In this document: one piece after another, positions 7,063 to 10,117 of the stretch
How positions within the stretch are numbered: the first letter of the stretch is position 1
Layout of the letters: every line of letters begins with the position of its first letter
Source of the DNA: CAZRZN01 sp964604565
Lineage (GTDB): Bacteria > Pseudomonadota > Alphaproteobacteria > Rhodobacterales > Rhodobacteraceae
DNA length: 10,117 nucleotides
NCBI GenBank assembly: GCA_964604565.1
Contig: CAZRZN010000146.1
Location: forward strand, 1-10,117
Direction: 5' to 3'
Translations under genes and position numbers: made by a program
The notes under the pieces: generated by a model
The model's input: only the letters and a program-made list of their open reading frames with translations
Databases searched by the model: none
Told to the model about the DNA's origin: nothing

Positions 7063-7090
7063 TTTACTTTCTTTTTGTGGCTGCTATGAA
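7063..7090 (+). promoter_or_regulatory. Predicted promoter of eno
   Basis: TTTACT (7063-7068) and TATGAA (7085-7090), each 4 of 6 matches to consensus, are 16 bases apart. Transcription would start near 7097, giving a leader of about 30 bases with AGGGA at 7113-7117 as ribosome site before the ATG at 7126. No competing pair in the 241-base intergenic region looks better. Confidence 0.45.
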
Positions 7091-7125
7091 CGCGCCATAT
7101 TGCACAGCCTTCAGGGACCAAACCC

Positions 7126-8400
7126 ATGAGCACCATCATCGACATTCACGCCCGCGAAATCCTGGACAGCCGGGGGAATCCGACCGTCGAGGTCGATGTC
7201 ACCCTAGAAGACGGCAGCATGGGCCGCGCGGCAGTGCCGTCCGGCGCGTCAACCGGCGTGCATGAAGCGGTGGAGAAACGCGACGGGGATGCCGCGCGCT
7301 ACAAGGGCAAGGGCGTGCTGGACGCGGTGGCCTCCGTCAACGGGGAAATCGCGGAAACGGTCGTAGGTTTCGACGCCACCGAACAGGTGTCCATCGACCT
7401 GTCGATGATCGAACTCGACGGCACGGAGAACAAGGGCCGCCTTGGCGCCAATGCGATCCTCGGCGTCAGCCTGGCCTGCGCGAAAGCCGCGGCAGAGTTC
7501 TGCGGCCAGCCGCTGTTCCGCTATGTCGGCGGCACCTCTGCGCGCACCCTGCCCGTCCCGATGATGAACATCATCAACGGCGGCGAACATGCCGACAATC
7601 CGATCGACATTCAGGAATTCATGATCATGCCCGTGGCCGCCGCGAACATCCGCGAGGCGGTCCGCATGGGCTCCGAAGTCTTCCACACCCTGAAAAAGGA
7701 ACTTTCCAGTGCCGGCATGTCCACCGGTCTGGGCGACGAAGGCGGGTTTGCCCCAGAGTTGGGATCCACCCGGGAGGCGTTGGATTTCATCCTCAAGTCG
7801 ATCGAAAAGGCGGGATACAAACCCGGTGAGGACATCTATCTGGCACTGGACTGCGCCGCGACGGAATATTTCAAGGATGGCAAATATGTCTTCTCCGGTG
7901 AGGGCAAGACGCTCAGCGCCGATGAAAACGTCGCCTATCTTGAGGCGCTGGTGAACGACTATCCGATCATCTCGATAGAGGACGGCTGTTCCGAGGATGA
8001 CTGGGACGGCTGGAAAGCCCTGACCGACGTTCTGGGCGACCGTTGCCAGCTTGTCGGCGACGATCTCTTTGTGACCAATCCCGCCCGCCTCGGCATGGGG
8101 ATCGAGCGCGGCGCGGCGAATTCCATGCTGGTCAAGGTCAACCAGATCGGCACCCTGACAGAGACATTGCAGGCCGTCGACATGGCGCATCGCGCGCGTA
8201 TGACCAACGTCATGTCGCACCGGTCCGGAGAGACCGAAGACGCCACCATCGCCGACCTCGCGGTTGCCACCAACTGCGGCCAGATCAAGACCGGTTCCCT
8301 TGCGCGGTCGGACCGGCTGGCCAAATACAACCAGCTCATCCGCATCGACGAACTGCTGGGCGAAACGGCCATCTACGCAGGCACCAGCATTCTGCGCTGA
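7126..8400 (+). CDS. eno: Enolase (phosphopyruvate hydratase)
   Basis: A cytoplasmic glycolytic and gluconeogenic enzyme that interconverts 2-phosphoglycerate and phosphoenolpyruvate with Mg2+. The protein is 424 residues, the usual bacterial length. The N-terminal domain carries ARE-ILDSRGNPTVEVD and the catalytic loop SGASTG (39-44). Next come NIINGGEHADN (148-158, His155) and the general base Glu205 in GDEGGFAP. Metal ligands are Asp242 (LALDCAATEYF), Glu285 (SIEDG) and Asp312 (VGDDLFVTN). Lys337 (LVKVNQIGTLTET), Arg366-Ser367 (SHRSGETED) and Lys388 (QIKTGS) complete the active site. The ATG at 7126 gives the standard MSTIIDIHAREILDSRG start and has AGGGA about 8 bases upstream. It is monocistronic by layout: own promoter, strong terminator right after. 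Nothing odd is seen. Confidence 0.99.
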   Translation: MSTIIDIHAREILDSRGNPTVEVDVTLEDGSMGRAAVPSGASTGVHEAVEKRDGDAARYKGKGVLDAVASVNGEIAETVVGFDATEQVSIDLSMIELDGTENKGRLGANAILGVSLACAKAAAEFCGQPLFRYVGGTSARTLPVPMMNIINGGEHADNPIDIQEFMIMPVAAANIREAVRMGSEVFHTLKKELSSAGMSTGLGDEGGFAPELGSTREALDFILKSIEKAGYKPGEDIYLALDCAATEYFKDGKYVFSGEGKTLSADENVAYLEALVNDYPIISIEDGCSEDDWDGWKALTDVLGDRCQLVGDDLFVTNPARLGMGIERGAANSMLVKVNQIGTLTETLQAVDMAHRARMTNVMSHRSGETEDATIADLAVATNCGQIKTGSLARSDRLAKYNQLIRIDELLGETAIYAGTSILR

Positions 8401-8424
8401 AAACGCCACCGACGCCTCTGATAC

Positions 8425-8453
8425 AGGTCGCCCTTTCAAGGGCGGCCTTTTTT
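8425..8453 (+). terminator. Rho-independent terminator of eno
   Basis: Stem arms AGGTCGCCCT (8425-8434) and AGGGCGGCCT (8439-8448) pair over 10 bp with one G-U wobble around a TTCA tetraloop. They are followed directly by six T (8448-8453). It starts 25 bases after the eno stop. Confidence 0.92.
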
Positions 8454-8537
8454 GCGGCCAGATGGCCGGGATTTTAAGTCTTCACCTATGACATTCTGTA
8501 TTTTGCAAGTGACGGAAGGCCATCAAGGCGGTAATAC

Positions 8538-8609
8538 TGGCGGCAACAAACCGATACACACAGGCGGACATTTCACCGATGGCGGCGCAAACCAGTATCG
8601 GCACAGGCG
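8538..8609. repeat. Imperfect direct repeat of about 30 bases before the kinase gene
   Basis: Copies at 8538-8566 and 8580-8609 both start TGGCGGC, share AAACC in the middle and end CACAGGCG, with small indels between. Inside them, CCGATAC (8551-8557) and GTATCGG (8595-8601) are exact inverted complements. The second copy ends 3 bases before the kinase ATG and so covers its ribosome site. It may be a small duplication or a binding region. Confidence 0.45.
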
Positions 8610-8612
8610 AAG

Positions 8613-9905
8613 ATGCTCCACGAACCCTTTGAGACACGTCTAGAGGACTTGCGCCGAGCCGAATACGGCTCTCATGCCGAGACGGTCATTCGCTATACCA
8701 TCATGGCGGGCGTCGTCGCCGTCCTGAGCGTCGTGTTTGACAGCGGCCTCGTTCTGATCTGGGGCACGGTCTATTTCCTGCTGGAAGGCAGCATGGCCTG
8801 CGTAGTCCACGTTCCGCGCCTCGGGTCCGCACCGTTCCGGTATCTCATGGCACTTGGCCTATACATGATGTCGGGCGTCTCCTTCATCGCCATGGCAATC
8901 TATCTCGTCGCGGCAAATCTCTCGCCGGCCTTGAGTATCGCGGGCATTGTCGGGATGGTGGGCCTGCTGCTGCATAGCTTGCAACGTCCGCAACGCGAAG
9001 CTGGACTGGTCGTGGCCGATTGCCTGCTGGTCGTCATCATGACCCTCGCGCTGTTGACCCTTTTGAGAACGATCATAGAAGGTTGGGGCGACTGGTTCTT
9101 CGTGCTCTTCATCCTGAGCGCGGGCGCAGCCTACTACATCGGATCGCTGATCTCCGGCTGGCGCCAGCAACAGTCCCTGCGCGAAGCACAGCAACGCTAC
9201 GCCAACGCGCAAAAGGCCCGCGCGCTCGGGCAATTCGTCGGCGGGGTGGCGCATGATTTCAACAACCAACTGACCGCGATCATGGGCAACCTTGAGCTTT
9301 TCGACGAGCTGGACAACCCGGAGGACCGGGCGAATGCCCTGCGCGACAGCCGCACCGCCGCGGAACACGCCGCCATGACCGTGCAGCAACTGCTGATCTC
9401 CAGCGGCCGGACCCGGCTGTCGCCGGAACCGCTGTCGATGGAGGCATTTCTTCAGGATCTCAAGGAACTGCTGGCGAACCTGCTGGATCCCGAGATGACG
9501 ATCACAGTCGCCTCACCGGCAGAGCAACTTGTGGCCAGCGTCGACCGGGACATGCTTGAAACAAGCGTCATTCAGCTTTGCCTGAATGCGCAGGACGCCA
9601 CGCGGGGCCATGGCCAGATATGTCTGTCCGTGGCCTCGTGGACAACCGTTCCGAAGATCGACCCGCCCCCGGAAGCAAATCCGCCATATGTGGCGCTAAC
9701 AGTGGAGGATGACGGCCCCGGTGTCCCCGCCGAGGCGCTGCCGCTGCTGGCGGAACCCTTCTATTCGTCGAAACCGCGCAGCGAGGGGCGGGGTCTTGGC
9801 CTTTCGGCGGTGGCAGGTTTTGCCAGACAGTCAGGCGGCGCGCTGATCATGCAAAGCACGCCCGTCGGACATCTGCGGGCCATCATCCTGTTGCCGGAAG
9901 CGTGA
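8613..9905 (+). CDS. Membrane-bound sensor histidine kinase without receiver domain
   Basis: A 430-residue sensor kinase. A hydrophobic N-terminal half with about six membrane helices (near 28-42, 45-59, 76-100, 105-121, 131-151 and 160-180) has almost no periplasmic loop, so it may sense something in or at the membrane. A linker helix (183-206) leads to the H-box GGVAHDFNNQLTAIMGNLE with phospho-acceptor His214. The ATPase domain follows: N-box LCLNAQDA (Asn325), G1 VEDDGPGVP (364-372), F-box AEPFYSSK (380-387) and G2 GRGLGLSAV (392-400). All catalytic boxes are present. The HDFNN form of the H-box is common in hybrid kinases, but no receiver domain follows and no response regulator lies in the window, so it is an orphan here. 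The ATG at 8613 is the first in its open frame, with only a weak AGGCG site. The eno terminator separates it from upstream; ccmE is convergent. The stimulus is unknown. Confidence 0.9.
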   Translation: MLHEPFETRLEDLRRAEYGSHAETVIRYTIMAGVVAVLSVVFDSGLVLIWGTVYFLLEGSMACVVHVPRLGSAPFRYLMALGLYMMSGVSFIAMAIYLVAANLSPALSIAGIVGMVGLLLHSLQRPQREAGLVVADCLLVVIMTLALLTLLRTIIEGWGDWFFVLFILSAGAAYYIGSLISGWRQQQSLREAQQRYANAQKARALGQFVGGVAHDFNNQLTAIMGNLELFDELDNPEDRANALRDSRTAAEHAAMTVQQLLISSGRTRLSPEPLSMEAFLQDLKELLANLLDPEMTITVASPAEQLVASVDRDMLETSVIQLCLNAQDATRGHGQICLSVASWTTVPKIDPPPEANPPYVALTVEDDGPGVPAEALPLLAEPFYSSKPRSEGRGLGLSAVAGFARQSGGALIMQSTPVGHLRAIILLPEA

Positions 9906-9941
9906 CAGCGCCGGAACCGCCGGCAGACAAAAGGCGCCCGG

Positions 9942-10117
9942 TCAGCTTTCGGGTTCCTGATAGACGCCCTGTTCCTTCAGGGCATCCACGACCTCTGCCG
10001 GCATGTAGGTTTCATCGTGGCGCGCCAGTATCTCTGAGGCTTCGAAAACGCCGTTCACATAGCGGCCGGTGCCGACCATCCCCTGATTTTCTTCAAACAG
10101 ATCGGGCAGAACACCGG
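9942..10117 (-). CDS. ccmE: CcmE haem chaperone, C-terminal end (N-terminus beyond right edge)
   Basis: The last 58 codons of the periplasmic haem chaperone of cytochrome c maturation system I, which binds haem covalently from CcmABCD and passes it to the CcmFH ligase. The visible part begins GVLPDLFEENQGMVGTGRYV, typical of the CcmE beta-barrel. The haem-attachment motif LARHDETYMP follows, with the His that bonds haem and the Tyr four residues on; it ends in a short flexible tail stopping at TGA (9944-9942). The membrane anchor and start lie outside the window. It converges on the kinase gene with 36 bases between the stops, in which I see only a short GCCGG/CCGGC stem with no T-run. The presence of ccm genes fits an alphaproteobacterium with c-type cytochromes. 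Confidence 0.92.
   Translation of the reverse strand, partial: GVLPDLFEENQGMVGTGRYVNGVFEASEILARHDETYMPAEVVDALKEQGVYQEPES

Noticed and set aside
7249..8439. Minus-strand open frame of 396 codons
   Set aside because: It is the reverse-strand shadow of enolase, whose active-site residues are all present on the plus strand.
8579..8632. 17-codon open frame starting at 8579 that overlaps the kinase start
   Set aside because: It has no ribosome site and no reason to expect translation; a short upstream frame by chance is common.
1..10117. CRISPR array, transposon ends, tRNA or rRNA genes, prophage or defence genes
   Set aside because: Scanning by eye gave no regularly spaced repeats, no transposase-like protein, no tRNA-like fold and no defence-type domains; the genes are metabolic, transport and regulatory.

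Overview
The window is GC-rich DNA from an alphaproteobacterium, most probably a marine Rhodobacteraceae (Roseobacter-group) genome. This rests on codon use, on the AglE/AglF-type sugar transporter, on the enolase sequence and on the CcmE end. It is a draft scaffold: one run of exactly 100 N (5725-5824) interrupts it. No search was run, so family assignments come from reading motifs.

Region 1 (1-5724) is a glucoside uptake and breakdown locus built around a divergent promoter. Leftward, on the minus strand, lie the periplasmic substrate-binding protein gene aglE (884-2152) and the inner-membrane permease gene aglF (cut by the left edge). A strong GC hairpin sits between them. Rightward lie a LacI-family regulator (aglR-like, 2398-3420), a GH1 beta-glucosidase (3430-4752) and glucokinase (4772 into the gap), tightly packed as one operon. 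The 245-base divergent region holds a perfect 16-bp LacI-type palindrome at the predicted transcription start of aglE, and an imperfect copy inside the predicted aglR promoter. The inferred flow is: import a glucoside, hydrolyse it in the cytoplasm, phosphorylate the glucose, with the local LacI protein controlling both arms. As written, aglE carries an in-frame TAG at codon 211, so the uptake arm may be broken, or the base may be an error.

Region 2 (5825-7125) holds about 190 unassigned bases after the gap, then an EamA/DMT-family membrane exporter gene (6015-6884) and a 241-base intergenic region.

Region 3 (7126-8453) is enolase, complete with all catalytic residues. It has a plausible promoter, an upstream GTTAGC/GCTATC palindrome resembling sites of central-carbon LacI-family regulators, and a clear intrinsic terminator.

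Region 4 (8454-10117) holds a membrane histidine kinase with no response regulator beside it in the window (8613-9905). Convergent to it is the C-terminal end of the haem chaperone gene ccmE (9942 to the right edge).

I see no mobile element, CRISPR array, RNA gene or clearly new multi-gene system. The most useful leads are the aglE nonsense codon, the operator layout of the divergent promoter, the possible regulatory site before eno, and the orphan kinase.
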